Shown here piece by piece: positions 53,490 to 62,597 of a DNA stretch of 64,000 nt (positions within the stretch are counted from its first letter, which is position 1; each line of letters starts with the position of its first letter). The stretch spans positions 1 through 64,000 of the forward strand of contig JAYQWA010000010.1 of assembly GCA_038148755.1 (NCBI GenBank), read 5' to 3'. Both the position numbers and the translations under genes were made by a program. The notes below the pieces were generated by a model. The model saw only the letters and a program-made list of their open reading frames with translations, made no database searches and was not told the DNA's origin. The stretch is from UBA5109 sp038148755 (GTDB lineage: Bacteria; Pseudomonadota; Gammaproteobacteria; Pseudomonadales; Pseudohongiellaceae).

Positions 53490-53542
53490 CGTTTTCATGC
53501 CCATCTTTTACAAAGCTACCTTTAGATAGCAGTATATTGTAA

Positions 53543-54616
53543 ATGACCTTACTTATCGTCTATGTTGCCATAGCACTCGTTTTTTCATTTCTTTGCTCGA
53601 TTGCTGAAGCTGTATTCTTGAGCGTATCCAAAGCTCATATTACCTTGATGGAACAGCAGGATCGTTCCGGGGGGGCAATGATGCGTGAGCTTAAAGAGGA
53701 TATTAACAAGCCGCTGGCGGCTATTCTCACATTAAATACCATTGCTCACACTATTGGAGCGGCCGGGGCAGGAGCACAGGCGGCTGTTGTATTTGGCAGT
53801 GCTTGGGTTGGGGTGGCTTCCGCGGTTTTAACGCTATTGATTCTGGTGTTTTCTGAAATTATTCCCAAGACTCTTGGCGCTGTTTACTGGCGCCAACTGT
53901 CAGGTGTTACAGCGCATGTACTGGTGATGCTGGTATGGATACTTTATCCCTTTGTCTGGATATCTGAAAAAATTACCAAGGGTTTTTCCTACAATGAAGA
54001 ACCCGAAGGTTTCTCGCGCGAAGAGTTTGCCGCAATGGCAGAGTTAGGTGAGCAGGAAGGGCAACTACAAGAGCAGGAGTCCCGCATACTCAAGAATATG
54101 TTCCTGTTGAATGAAACGCCGGTAACAGCAGTCATGACTCCCAGACCTGTGGTTTTTTCCTTGCCTGAGTCAATGATAGTCTCTGAGTTTTTCAGTGCTT
54201 ATGACGATACACGTTTTTCACGCATACCAATTTATGATCATAATCGTGAGCACCTTAATGGCTTTGTCCTTAAGAGTGATTTGCTACTGGCTCAAACCCG
54301 GGGCAATTCCGACAATGAGCTTAAGCATTATCAGCGTGAACTTAAGGCGGTGGTTGAGACCAAGTCGGTTTATGAGGCATTTGAATTATTCATAAAGCAT
54401 CGTTTACACATTATGATGATTGTCGATGAGTATGGCGGCATGGAGGGTATCATTACTTTAGAGGACATTCTGGAAACCTTATTGGGTCTGGAAATCATGG
54501 ATGAAAAAGACAAGCAAATGGATATGCAGGAGCATGCTCGACGTCTTTGGCGCAGGCGCGCCTCTAAAATGGGGCTGGAAATGCCCGGCGATGATGAAGA
54601 TCAAAGTCAGGTTTGA
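53543..54616 (+). CDS. CNNM (DUF21)/CBS-domain membrane protein
   Basis: A 357-residue protein with an N-terminal DUF21 membrane domain (about 1-140; AIALVFSFLCSIAEAVFLS, LTLNTIAHTIGAAGAGAQAA) and a CBS pair (about 190-330; VMTPRPVVFSLPES, HIMMIVDEYGGMEGIITLEDILETLLG). It resembles CorC/CNNM transporters of Mg2+ or Co2+. It is short: the usual C-terminal transporter-associated domain of about 80 residues is missing, as in some natural small forms. It probably moves or senses magnesium. Confidence 0.87.
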   Translation: MTLLIVYVAIALVFSFLCSIAEAVFLSVSKAHITLMEQQDRSGGAMMRELKEDINKPLAAILTLNTIAHTIGAAGAGAQAAVVFGSAWVGVASAVLTLLILVFSEIIPKTLGAVYWRQLSGVTAHVLVMLVWILYPFVWISEKITKGFSYNEEPEGFSREEFAAMAELGEQEGQLQEQESRILKNMFLLNETPVTAVMTPRPVVFSLPESMIVSEFFSAYDDTRFSRIPIYDHNREHLNGFVLKSDLLLAQTRGNSDNELKHYQRELKAVVETKSVYEAFELFIKHRLHIMMIVDEYGGMEGIITLEDILETLLGLEIMDEKDKQMDMQEHARRLWRRRASKMGLEMPGDDEDQSQV

Positions 54617-54707
54617 AGTTTAAGTTTCTTCTGCCTGGCTGACCCGCTTTAGTATTACAATTCTATTCAAAATTTCGTGATCACAATTTATTGTGGCAAG
54701 TATTCTT

Positions 54708-54866
54708 ATGATGACAATGATCAGACAACTGTCCTTAATTTTTATTTTTCTTACATCGCTTTATCCACTTGTTTCGTTTGGGCAGGAACAATTAGGTCCT
54801 CTGGACGTCGAACAACCTGAAGGCTGGGATGAAGAGCTGCCAAAAATAAGAGGAGTTTCAGTATGA
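54708..54866 (+). CDS. 52-residue secreted peptide coupled to sulfotransferase
   Basis: A short ORF starting with ATG at 54708 (a second ATG follows directly). It has a good signal peptide (LSLIFIFLTSLYPLVSFGQ) and an acidic mature part of about 26 residues (EQLGPLDVEQPEGWDEELPK). The last codons hold the ribosome site AGAGGAG of the sulfotransferase, and its stop overlaps the next start as ATGA. This coupling and the clean signal peptide support a real gene; the peptide's role is unknown. It may instead be a remnant of a longer protein. Confidence 0.6.
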   Translation: MMTMIRQLSLIFIFLTSLYPLVSFGQEQLGPLDVEQPEGWDEELPKIRGVSV

Positions 54867-55774
54867 GTTTATCGCAGCCTGCACCACCACCCTGGATCAG
54901 ACCAGAAATACAGGCGAAGATAGCATGGAGGGATCAGGATATTGTGGTTTCAGTACCGCCCAAAAGTGGGACCACCTGGATGATGAACATCGTTTATCAA
55001 TTGCTAAACGGGGGTAATCCTGATTTTGAAAGTGTTTATTCTGAAGTCCCCTGGATTGAATTTCTTGGCCATCCTGATGAATCAGAACAGGAGGTATTGG
55101 ATCGGGTAGAAGCAATGCCTACAAACCAAGCCCGAGCGTTCAAAACACATTCCGCTCCTCCTGAAGTCCCTTTTATTAAAACAAGCGATAATAAAAATGT
55201 TCGTTATATTGTCGTTTGCCGTAATCCGGAAGAGGCGATTGTTTCATTTAAACCATTCCTGGAAAAGCATACAGATGCCTGGTTTGATTTATGGGGCATT
55301 CCCAAAGAAGCAATGACTAAGAATAGTTTTTCAGATTTCTATTATGAAGTGATCAATGAGATGGGCATGCATGCCATGTTTTTCGGATTCATGGCAGCGT
55401 GGTGGCCTTTAAGAAACGAACCAAACGTGCTATTTCTGCATTATACCGATATGAAACGTGATCATGCTGGTTCGCTGGAAAAAATAGCAGACTTTCTGAA
55501 TTTGCAGCCTGGCAATGCTGAATGGGAGAAAATCAGGGAATATACCGGCTTTAACTGGATGAAAGCGCACGCTGGGAAATTTGGACCGCTTAGTAAAAAT
55601 TCAACGCCAGTGATAGAAGCAGGGGCAATGATCCGGTCAGGCAAAGTCGGTGCAGCTAAAGAGGATGGTATGAACGAACAGATTTCTGCTGACATCTATG
55701 CAATAGGGCAGGAGATATGTTCAGATCAAGATGCACTTGATTGGCTTTATCATGGTGGAAAGATAAAAGAATAG
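54863..55774 (+). CDS. Sulfotransferase-domain protein
   Basis: A 303-residue PAPS-dependent sulfotransferase of the cytosolic type: 5'-phosphosulfate loop PKSGTTW (33-39), the His in AFKTHSAPPE, the 3'-phosphate motif RNPEEAIVSFKPF, and a C-terminal REYTGFNWMKAH segment. It adds sulfate to an alcohol, phenol or amine. No PAPS-making genes are in the window. The start is coupled to the short peptide ORF upstream. Confidence 0.9.
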   Translation: MSLSQPAPPPWIRPEIQAKIAWRDQDIVVSVPPKSGTTWMMNIVYQLLNGGNPDFESVYSEVPWIEFLGHPDESEQEVLDRVEAMPTNQARAFKTHSAPPEVPFIKTSDNKNVRYIVVCRNPEEAIVSFKPFLEKHTDAWFDLWGIPKEAMTKNSFSDFYYEVINEMGMHAMFFGFMAAWWPLRNEPNVLFLHYTDMKRDHAGSLEKIADFLNLQPGNAEWEKIREYTGFNWMKAHAGKFGPLSKNSTPVIEAGAMIRSGKVGAAKEDGMNEQISADIYAIGQEICSDQDALDWLYHGGKIKE

Positions 55775-55832
55775 AATCATTACTTTTTTATAAAAAATCA
55801 GGCTGACAGTTTTTTTGCCTGCTTAGAGCTCA

Positions 55833-55866
55833 AAAAAAAGAGATCGCATTGCGATCTCTTTTTTTA
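55833..55866. terminator. Bidirectional terminator
   Basis: An 11-bp stem AAAGAGATCGC / GCGATCTCTTT with a three-base loop, with an A-run before it and a T-run after it. It lies between the sulfotransferase and the convergent NTF2-like gene and works in both directions by sequence. Confidence 0.92.
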
Positions 55867-55892
55867 TCAACTATCAGTAGACAGTTTCTGGT

Positions 55893-56930
55893 TTACTGAT
55901 CACTCCATGATACGAAACCCGCTGGAGGTTCAACACTTGGAGGGACATTGTTGTCGCGTGTTGCGCTATCCCAATGTTCCTGGATCAGGCCGTTTTCCAC
56001 ACGGAACATATCGAACCAGTTCCATTTATAAACTTCATTGTCTCTGGCAGGATCTTCTGAATAACGCGTCATGATGTACAAGGCGATATCACCATGTGTC
56101 AGAATCAGTTCAGGCTCACTGATCCACTCATCCTGAATAGGTTGTGGGTTAGCAAAGCGGCTGAAAAACTCAATAAATCCATCACGGCCATCAGGCACGT
56201 TAGGATTATGCTGAATATAGTCAGGAGCCATCACGTCCATAGCCAGATCGACATTCTGATATTGCAGGATGTCTTTCATTTCAATATTAACCAGGTCTTC
56301 TACAGCCTGTTCAGCCGCTGTATTTGATGGCGCAACAGGGCGAGGGCCTATGCCGGGGTTAACGGGCATGACAGGTGCTCCTGGAGGTGAACTGCGGAAT
56401 ACGCTGTCCCAATGTTCATCGACTCGGCCATCCTGTACACGCACGACATCGAAAAAGTTGTAGTTATAAGGTTCTCCGGTTTGAGGGTCTTCAGCTTCTC
56501 TTTCCCAGACAAAAACGACATAGTCACCTTTGGCAAATTTAACTGCTGTTGGTGGAAATTCTTCTGGAATAGGGCCTGGCTGAGCAAATGCGCTGAAGAA
56601 TTCAACAAAAGCATCTCGGCCAGTACTGATATTAGGGTTATGCTGGATATATCGTTCAGTCATGTATTGCTCAACTTGATCCAGACGACCGCCCATCAGG
56701 ACAGTACGCCACCACTCTTCAACGAGGCGCAGGTTTTCCTGCTCTGCAGCAGTCATTACACCGTGTTCTTCATCAGCCATCTCTGCAGCGGCTGTTGCCA
56801 TGGGCATATCTGCAGCCATATCGCTGCTTGCCTGCTCGGGCATTGATGCTTCTTCCTGAGAGCAGCTAACTGCTATTAGGCCAGCAAGCAGGAAGAACAT
56901 GGCCTGCAGAGGCTTTTTATAAATTGTCAT
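55893..56930 (-). CDS. Lipoprotein with two SnoaL/NTF2-like domains
   Basis: A 345-residue protein with a lipobox (LLAGLIAVSC, C23), an Ala/Met-rich linker (about 25-60), and two copies of an NTF2-like domain (about 65-195 and 205-330). Both copies carry YIQHNPN followed by GRDAFVEFF or GRDGFIEFF, and both end in D-x-x-RV-x-x-G and EHWDS. The duplicated fold matches SnoaL-like proteins, which bind or convert small cyclic compounds. A catalytic role is unknown. AGGAG precedes the ATG. Confidence 0.85.
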   Translation of the reverse strand: MTIYKKPLQAMFFLLAGLIAVSCSQEEASMPEQASSDMAADMPMATAAAEMADEEHGVMTAAEQENLRLVEEWWRTVLMGGRLDQVEQYMTERYIQHNPNISTGRDAFVEFFSAFAQPGPIPEEFPPTAVKFAKGDYVVFVWEREAEDPQTGEPYNYNFFDVVRVQDGRVDEHWDSVFRSSPPGAPVMPVNPGIGPRPVAPSNTAAEQAVEDLVNIEMKDILQYQNVDLAMDVMAPDYIQHNPNVPDGRDGFIEFFSRFANPQPIQDEWISEPELILTHGDIALYIMTRYSEDPARDNEVYKWNWFDMFRVENGLIQEHWDSATRDNNVPPSVEPPAGFVSWSDQ

Positions 56931-57157
56931 GAAAGTTCTCCTTATAAGGAATGGTTAATTGATGTATCGGGAAAGGCGCTAGTATACGCCAGTTCCTTAA
57001 TTGTGCAAGAATTTGAATTGTAAGGAAAATAATCTTATTGAACTTTTGATCCTTACTTCTGGCTTTTGATATGGGTTATCATTATCGGTCAGTTGGAACG
57101 AGCAATGTTTTATTGCAAAAAGTCTTAATTACCATTTATCAGGAGCTAGGAGAAAAA

Positions 57158-58078
57158 ATGAAAACAAAATTAGCAGCAGCGGTATTTTCTGTCCTTTCAA
57201 TATCGGCATTATCAGCAACATCAGCTCCAGCTCAGGAGTTTCAGGCTGGAGAACCTTTAAGTTCAGTCAATGAAGCTGGTATCAAAATGCAGATGTCCCA
57301 GAATGTAAAAGTATTTGGCAGTTTCCATTTTACTGAAAGCTGTACTTTTGACCCGCATAAAAACCTGATTTTATCGATGAATGCCGGGGATCGTTCAGAG
57401 GGGGCCGAAGATGATGGTTTTGTCTCCTTGATTAATCCGGATGGCAGTGTGCATACCTCAAAATGGATCGGTGCCAGCAGGGATGGTCTGGATTTGAGAG
57501 ATCCTATCGGCAGTGCTGTACAAAACGGTGTGCTTTATACCGTTGACTCAGGTTATTTACGTTCATTTGATATGGCTAGCGGTCAGCCACTGGATTCAGT
57601 CTTTGTGGCTGATAATGGTTTTTTAAACGGCGTTGCTGTGGCTGAAGATGGCACGGCTTATATTTCCGATACGCCTAATGGCCTGGTTTATAAGGTGATA
57701 CCAAATGGCAGGTCTTCCGTTTTCGCAGAAGGTGAGCCACTGGCAACACCAAACGGTGTAGCGATGGATAATGATGGCAATATTGTTGTTGTTAATATCG
57801 CGTCCAATGCTGTTATAACCTATGACCCGGATGGTGACATTGTGCGTACAGAATACGCCGCTGAAGCGGGTAATGATGGGGTAGTTGTAACGGCTGATGG
57901 CACCAAATATGTCAGCAGCGTGCGTTTTGGCAGTGTGTCCAGAATTGAACCCGGTAAAGAAGCGGTGGTCATTGCAGTCGGTATCCCCAGTGCTGCGTCC
58001 ATGTGTTATGACTCTGTTCAACATCAATTGGTCATACCTATGAACCCTAATAATGCGCTGGCTTTTATCAAGCTGTAA
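57158..58078 (+). CDS. Secreted SMP-30-like beta-propeller
   Basis: A 306-residue protein with a signal peptide (AAAVFSVLSISALSATSAPAQ) and propeller repeats: GFLNGVAVAEDGTAYISDTPNGLVYKV, ATPNGVAMDNDGNIVVVNIASNAVITY and GVVVTADGTKYVSSVRFGSVSRI. It belongs to the SMP-30/NHL type. The start with AGGAG at good distance is chosen over an ATG 29 codons upstream. A strong terminator follows. Role unknown. Confidence 0.82.
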   Translation: MKTKLAAAVFSVLSISALSATSAPAQEFQAGEPLSSVNEAGIKMQMSQNVKVFGSFHFTESCTFDPHKNLILSMNAGDRSEGAEDDGFVSLINPDGSVHTSKWIGASRDGLDLRDPIGSAVQNGVLYTVDSGYLRSFDMASGQPLDSVFVADNGFLNGVAVAEDGTAYISDTPNGLVYKVIPNGRSSVFAEGEPLATPNGVAMDNDGNIVVVNIASNAVITYDPDGDIVRTEYAAEAGNDGVVVTADGTKYVSSVRFGSVSRIEPGKEAVVIAVGIPSAASMCYDSVQHQLVIPMNPNNALAFIKL

Positions 58079-58107
58079 GTTATTTGGTCAGGTATCAAGA
58101 TAAAGGG

Positions 58108-58143
58108 CAGGATCAGCAGATAATCTGCTGATCCTGTTTTTTT
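58108..58143 (+). terminator. Rho-independent terminator
   Basis: A perfect 13-bp stem CAGGATCAGCAGA / TCTGCTGATCCTG with loop TAA, followed by seven T. It lies 30 bases after the stop of the SMP-30-like gene. Confidence 0.95.
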
Positions 58144-58173
58144 ATGTGAAGCTTTATAATTATAAAAATCCTT

Positions 58174-58917
58174 ATGAGTTTCCTAAGTCAGACTAAATTA
58201 TTTTTAAAACAGTTTTGCTGTTTCGCTTCTTTTGCAGGTTTGTTTTTTTGTTTTGAAGTTCGTGCTCAGGGAAGTGATTCAGTGGAGCTGGTTTTTTCTG
58301 ATGCTTTTGACAGGCGCAGTGGTGGGTCTCAGTCACTGATCACCTATGTTCATAGCCGTACCTGGAGTATTGGAGATAATTTTTATTTTCTGGATTTATC
58401 AAATCTGGGCAATTTTGAAAATGCCGGCAATACTTATTTTGAATGGGGGCCCAGACTTAGCCCAGGAAAAATGTTTAGGGATGACACGCTAAGTTTTGGA
58501 GCCATACGTGATGTTTATCTGATTGGAGAGCTGGATTATTCACATAATAAATTTGTAGAGAAAGTGGTTTACCTGGCAGGAGTCAGCTTTGATATAGCGA
58601 TACCCGGCGTTCGTTTTTTTAAACTGCATTTATTTAACAGAAATGATCCGACTATAGCGGGTCATACACAGCAAATGACCATTGCATGGAACTATCCATT
58701 TACTTTACTGGGTAAAAATTTTTCTTTTGGTGGTTTTTTCGATGTGGCTGGCAGGGAAGGCAGCAGAAGCAGCAATTATCAAACCCAACCACAGTTGTTG
58801 TGGGAATTAAATGATCGGGTGTATTTAGGTATTGAATATTTATACTGGCACAATAAAACCGGCATAGTCGGTTTTAATGAGTCTGCCATGCAGGGAGTAT
58901 TTCGGGTTAATTTTTAA
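58174..58917 (+). CDS. Outer-membrane channel, Tsx/DUF5020-like
   Basis: A 247-residue protein with a signal peptide (FCCFASFAGLFFCFEVRAQ) and alternating hydrophobic strands that end in a C-terminal aromatic (VFRVNF). Blocks such as SLITYVHSRTWSIGDNFYFLDLSN, TYFEWGPRLSPGKM, and IAWNYPF..GKNFSFGGFFDVAG resemble Tsx-like nucleoside channels and DUF5020 proteins. It is likely a 12-strand outer-membrane barrel. The substrate is not known. It ends at a short dyad (58917-58934) shared with the convergent gene. Confidence 0.75.
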   Translation: MSFLSQTKLFLKQFCCFASFAGLFFCFEVRAQGSDSVELVFSDAFDRRSGGSQSLITYVHSRTWSIGDNFYFLDLSNLGNFENAGNTYFEWGPRLSPGKMFRDDTLSFGAIRDVYLIGELDYSHNKFVEKVVYLAGVSFDIAIPGVRFFKLHLFNRNDPTIAGHTQQMTIAWNYPFTLLGKNFSFGGFFDVAGREGSRSSNYQTQPQLLWELNDRVYLGIEYLYWHNKTGIVGFNESAMQGVFRVNF

Positions 58918-58924
58918 CAGCGTT

Positions 58925-59932
58925 TTAACGCTGTATCAGTTCAATGATAAAACCATCCGGGTCACGAATAAAAACATTGGCGCCTTCCCCCAGTGCAACG
59001 GGTTGACCTCCAACACTAACTATTTCTGCGCCTGTCTCGGCAACGGCCTGCATAGCAGCATTCATATCATTAACGATTAACGACAGCGCAGGGGCGCCAG
59101 GATCAGGGATGTCACGATTAAAAACATTACGGTTTATGTTTTGAAATTCAAATAAGCTCCAGCTGAAATCTGAATCTGGAATAAGCACATTTGCTCCGTA
59201 GAGGGATGCGCCCTCAGTTGCAGCCAGGGCATTTGAAGTAGCGTCACTGCGCCCGTCTAAAGTAGAGATGAAATCAATACCAAAATGACGCCAGAACTCT
59301 TTGGCCTGTTCCAGATTTGAAACCGTGATAGAAAATGCTCCACCGATAACAGCAGGGGAAGGCATAGACGTGGACATGCCTGAAGCAGGATAACGTTGTA
59401 CCAGTTCTACCAGAAAACCATCAGGGTCCCTTAGAAAAATTGCACGGTTATAAGAGCCTTCAGCAGAATCCCGACGTAAAATTTCTCCACCATTGGTGAC
59501 AATCTCTGCGCCCGCTTCCAGGGCTTGTTCCAGCATGGCATCAATATTATTAACAACCAATAGTAATCTCGCAGCGCCAGCATCATGGATATTAAAGCGG
59601 CCAGGATTACGGTTAAGCCCGGTAAATTCAGTAAATTCAAGCATGAACCCAGCGCCAGGAATTTCAGCAGTCCCAATTCGAATAAGACCATTGCCGGTAT
59701 TGGTTAAGTTCTGGATTGCCGGTATGCCAGAAGGTTCGGCGAACATTGCTTGTGTCGTTAAACCAAAGGCTTCTTTATAAAAAGTCATGCTGCGATCAAG
59801 ATCGCTAACAGTATTAATATAGTTATTGCCACCGATGATGATCTGGGCCTGGGCTGACAGCATGCTTAGGCTAAACAATAAAGTGCTACAGAAGCAGATA
59901 ATGAAAGACTTAAAAAAAGACAGTTTTTGCAT
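58925..59932 (-). CDS. Secreted protein with two VOC (glyoxalase-like) domains
   Basis: A 335-residue protein with a signal peptide (IICFCSTLLFSLSMLSAQAQ) and two VOC modules, about 33-180 and 195-335. Each ends in IRDPDGFIIELIQR or LRDPDGFLVELVQRY, which carry the metal-ligand Glu. Secreted VOC proteins of this length are uncommon. Possible roles are dioxygenase or lyase action on a small molecule. AAGGGAA precedes the ATG. Only 41 bases separate it from the gene upstream, so it probably ends the minus-strand operon. Confidence 0.84.
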   Translation of the reverse strand: MQKLSFFKSFIICFCSTLLFSLSMLSAQAQIIIGGNNYINTVSDLDRSMTFYKEAFGLTTQAMFAEPSGIPAIQNLTNTGNGLIRIGTAEIPGAGFMLEFTEFTGLNRNPGRFNIHDAGAARLLLVVNNIDAMLEQALEAGAEIVTNGGEILRRDSAEGSYNRAIFLRDPDGFLVELVQRYPASGMSTSMPSPAVIGGAFSITVSNLEQAKEFWRHFGIDFISTLDGRSDATSNALAATEGASLYGANVLIPDSDFSWSLFEFQNINRNVFNRDIPDPGAPALSLIVNDMNAAMQAVAETGAEIVSVGGQPVALGEGANVFIRDPDGFIIELIQR

Positions 59933-59973
59933 GTTATTCCCTTGCGGGGATTCTCAGAGTTTGATGCTATGAC

Positions 59974-60735
59974 TTATTGAGTCAGACACTCTGACGGTGC
60001 CCAACTGGAATCATCGGATTCTTTGCGAAAGTTGCTGCTGGTGAGGGCAGGGCCGGCCAGAAAAACTGGATCTTCAACCAGAGAAAGAACAATCAGATAT
60101 TCTTCTCCGTTATCACCAGTGACGATATCAAAAAATTCCTGCATGGTTGCCTGATCACTATAAGGCACGCCATTACGGCGCAGATAACCAGGGCGCATAT
60201 CATGAGTTTCCACCTCAATAGTGCCGCTGATAGCGGGTTCATCCCGGCCCGGACGTCGTAGTTTCCAGCTGGCATTGGAAACGCCCTGCCAGGTACCAGC
60301 ACCTGCGCCATCCTGCGCTTCTCCAAATTTTAATAGACGTGTTTGTCTGCCTGCATCCGTGTCAATTCTCAGCACATTATCAGTTTGCCAACTAATCTGA
60401 AGACGGGTTGGCTGGCGCATGATGCCGGCTGCCCCATAGGCTTTGCAGGCTTCACCATTGGCCTCATCTGCAGCGGGATCCCAGGAGTCAGCGACACTTT
60501 GTCCCAGCTCCGTCAGGAAATATCCTTCAGTATCGCCTTTTTCAGCAGTCAGCATCCGGTAACGCCAGTCTTCACTGACGATTGATACCCAGGTTCCGGT
60601 AATATCAAAAGGTGCAGCTTCGCGGGCATTATCAATGATGTCGATTGCAGGAGCGCCAAACTGAGCAGTTGCAGAATCAATACACAGAGACAGCGCTAGA
60701 GTAACAGTGGAAATTTGTATTGTCCTTTTAATCAT
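59974..60735 (-). CDS. Secreted protein of unknown function, LRRNGV-motif family, copy 1
   Basis: A 253-residue protein with a signal peptide (VTLALSLCIDSATAQ). I do not recognise a domain. It shares with the protein at 61728-62597 a stretch reading H..GYLRRNGVPYSDQATMQEFF, a later V-x-DPVFL, and a C-terminal cysteine. W50-range FDITGTWVSIVSEDWRYRM may be its start motif. It lies 59 bases after the metallo-beta-lactamase-fold gene. Pairing with that enzyme suggests a joint pathway. Confidence 0.72.
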   Translation of the reverse strand: MIKRTIQISTVTLALSLCIDSATAQFGAPAIDIIDNAREAAPFDITGTWVSIVSEDWRYRMLTAEKGDTEGYFLTELGQSVADSWDPAADEANGEACKAYGAAGIMRQPTRLQISWQTDNVLRIDTDAGRQTRLLKFGEAQDGAGAGTWQGVSNASWKLRRPGRDEPAISGTIEVETHDMRPGYLRRNGVPYSDQATMQEFFDIVTGDNGEEYLIVLSLVEDPVFLAGPALTSSNFRKESDDSSWAPSECLTQ

Positions 60736-60794
60736 ATCTGCTTCTCTTTTTTTAAACCTTTCTTCAATACAAGCAAGTTATTTAGTACAGGCTA

Positions 60795-61724
60795 TTACAG
60801 GGTTTGGTAAAGAGCCGTGATAAAGCGCTCACTGTCACCATAACGGGGGTCATAATCCCGGCTCGGCCTGGCTTCGAGCACTTCATCCAAACTCATGCCA
60901 CTATCTTTCATGTCCTTAACCCGGTCACTGATGATGGTCAGCATTTCACGCCAGTTGAGCACATCACCCAGATCACTGAGACGGCCATGACCCGGAATAA
61001 CCAGGGTTCCTCCATCCTGGCCATAAACAGGAATGATTTGGTCTATGATACTTTGGGCAGCATCCAGAAAACCCTGAATCGTGCCGCCTCTCGACGTATC
61101 TATAAAGGGGTAGGAATCTGTACGATAGACATCGCCTGTTGCAATAACATCTGACTTACGGAAATAAACGATGCTGTCGCCATCAGTATGTGCGCGGGGC
61201 TGATGCATGATGCGAATGCCTTCATTATTAAAATACAGGTCTTTCTTGCCCTCGAAATAGGAGCTGGTGGGCCAGCCATCAGCATCTATCCTCTCTTCAG
61301 CTGGAGAAGTGGTCAGTCTTAAAAGAACACTTTCGTGCGCAATAATCGCAGCAGTCTGTCCGCTCACATCCCTGCGCATGTTGCCGCCACTTATGGTGGC
61401 ACCGGATCTTGCCAGATTGACGTTGCCACCGACATGATCTCCGTGGACATGCGTGTTGATGATATACCGCAAGGTGCCATCAGATATTTCACGCAGGGCA
61501 TTTAAGATTTTCTCTGACATTTCTGCATACTGGGTATCGACAATAAGAATACCGTCATCACCGGTTTGCACGGTGACATTGCCACCGGCACCAACCAGCA
61601 TGTAGATGTTGTCTCTGACCTGCAGGGTCTTTATTTCAATATTGTCAAAATCGGGTTGAGCAAAGCCGGAGACAGGGAGCAATATGCTTACAGTGGATAG
61701 TATAATCGACGTTAATAAGCGCAT
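60795..61724 (-). CDS. Secreted metallo-beta-lactamase-fold hydrolase
   Basis: A 309-residue protein with a signal peptide (ILSTVSILLPVSGFAQ) and the MBL metal motif T91-H92-V-H94-G-D96-H97, then a second site with HTDGDSIVYF (about 188) and VIPGHGRLSD. It resembles the quinoprotein-relay/SoxH-like MBL group that often sits in PQQ gene clusters. Its substrate is unknown. Its ATG follows the previous gene's stop by three bases, with AGGAG upstream, so the two are surely co-transcribed. Confidence 0.85.
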   Translation of the reverse strand: MRLLTSIILSTVSILLPVSGFAQPDFDNIEIKTLQVRDNIYMLVGAGGNVTVQTGDDGILIVDTQYAEMSEKILNALREISDGTLRYIINTHVHGDHVGGNVNLARSGATISGGNMRRDVSGQTAAIIAHESVLLRLTTSPAEERIDADGWPTSSYFEGKKDLYFNNEGIRIMHQPRAHTDGDSIVYFRKSDVIATGDVYRTDSYPFIDTSRGGTIQGFLDAAQSIIDQIIPVYGQDGGTLVIPGHGRLSDLGDVLNWREMLTIISDRVKDMKDSGMSLDEVLEARPSRDYDPRYGDSERFITALYQTL

Positions 61725-61727
61725 GGT

Positions 61728-62597
61728 TTACTCCTGGCCTTCCATTTCACTGGGTAAAGGGAGTACTCGGATGACATTCCTGTATTCAGGATACATGGTT
61801 TGTGCTCCTCCCATTGTGGCCTGGTAAGGGATGTTGTAGGTATCAGCAAATTCGAATAAATCCGGATTACGGCCAGGAAGATAATGCGGGATGTATCCTG
61901 CCTCGTGAACAATTTCGATAACGCTTTCACAGGGGTAGGTCACGATCTGGGTATCCGTTGAATATTTGTAATTACGATTACGGATAAAAGGTTCTTCCAG
62001 GTAAATGGGGTCATTTACTATCACAGTCCAGACAAGCAAGTCATCATGACGTATGAAGTATTCAGTGACCGTGGCCTGATCGCTACGGGCTACACCATTG
62101 CGGCGCAACCAGCCTTCTTTGAGGTGTGTGGTTGTTACTTTCAAGGCATGCCCGACCCATTCGCCGGTAGAAAAACCCATTGCTGTATGGGCTGCATATA
62201 CTGGTGGGTGTTCACGTCCATCCATCCAGATAACCCGGTGGGTTTGCCAGACATAATGTTGAAGATGGATAGCAATTAGCTCAAATGTCCTGGGATCGCG
62301 TTCTTCCCAAATTCTGATGTTGTTAAAGCTTTGGGCATAATCCGAGGGATGGACACGACATTGATATTCAGGCAATCCCAGTAATGAAGCGCTCCAGCTT
62401 TGGGCTCTGAGCCGATCAGCATCATTCAACGGCAAACCACCATAATCTCCAAGTGCAGGACCGGGGATGCGGTCAGCGCGGTCTTCAGTATAATCAGCTA
62501 ACCAATTCCCGCCCAGATTGGTTTGCGCTGAAGTTGTCGCAGTAGCAAAGACTAAACAGAAAAACAGGCCTTGTAGATAGCGTTGATACTTATGCAT
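61728..62597 (-). CDS. Secreted protein of unknown function, LRRNGV-motif family, copy 2
   Basis: A 289-residue protein with a signal peptide (LQGLFFCLVFATATTSAQ). It carries GWLRRNGVARSDQATVTEYF and VNDPIYLEEPF, matching copy 1 at 59974-60735, plus a unique front half with EYQCRVHP and QTHRVIWMDGREHPP. The H..RR and DP/C elements might form a binding pocket. No known enzyme motif is visible. It precedes the MBL gene by 3 bases. Confidence 0.72.
   Translation of the reverse strand: MHKYQRYLQGLFFCLVFATATTSAQTNLGGNWLADYTEDRADRIPGPALGDYGGLPLNDADRLRAQSWSASLLGLPEYQCRVHPSDYAQSFNNIRIWEERDPRTFELIAIHLQHYVWQTHRVIWMDGREHPPVYAAHTAMGFSTGEWVGHALKVTTTHLKEGWLRRNGVARSDQATVTEYFIRHDDLLVWTVIVNDPIYLEEPFIRNRNYKYSTDTQIVTYPCESVIEIVHEAGYIPHYLPGRNPDLFEFADTYNIPYQATMGGAQTMYPEYRNVIRVLPLPSEMEGQE

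Noticed and set aside
54708..54866. Tyrosine-sulfated peptide of the RaxX kind
   Set aside because: The mature part of the short peptide contains no tyrosine, so direct analogy to RaxX is not supported; only the gene pairing is reported.
58917..58934. Hairpin ACAGCGT / ACGCTGT as a terminator
   Set aside because: A short dyad covers both convergent stop codons, but neither strand has a T-run after it, so it is not called as a terminator.
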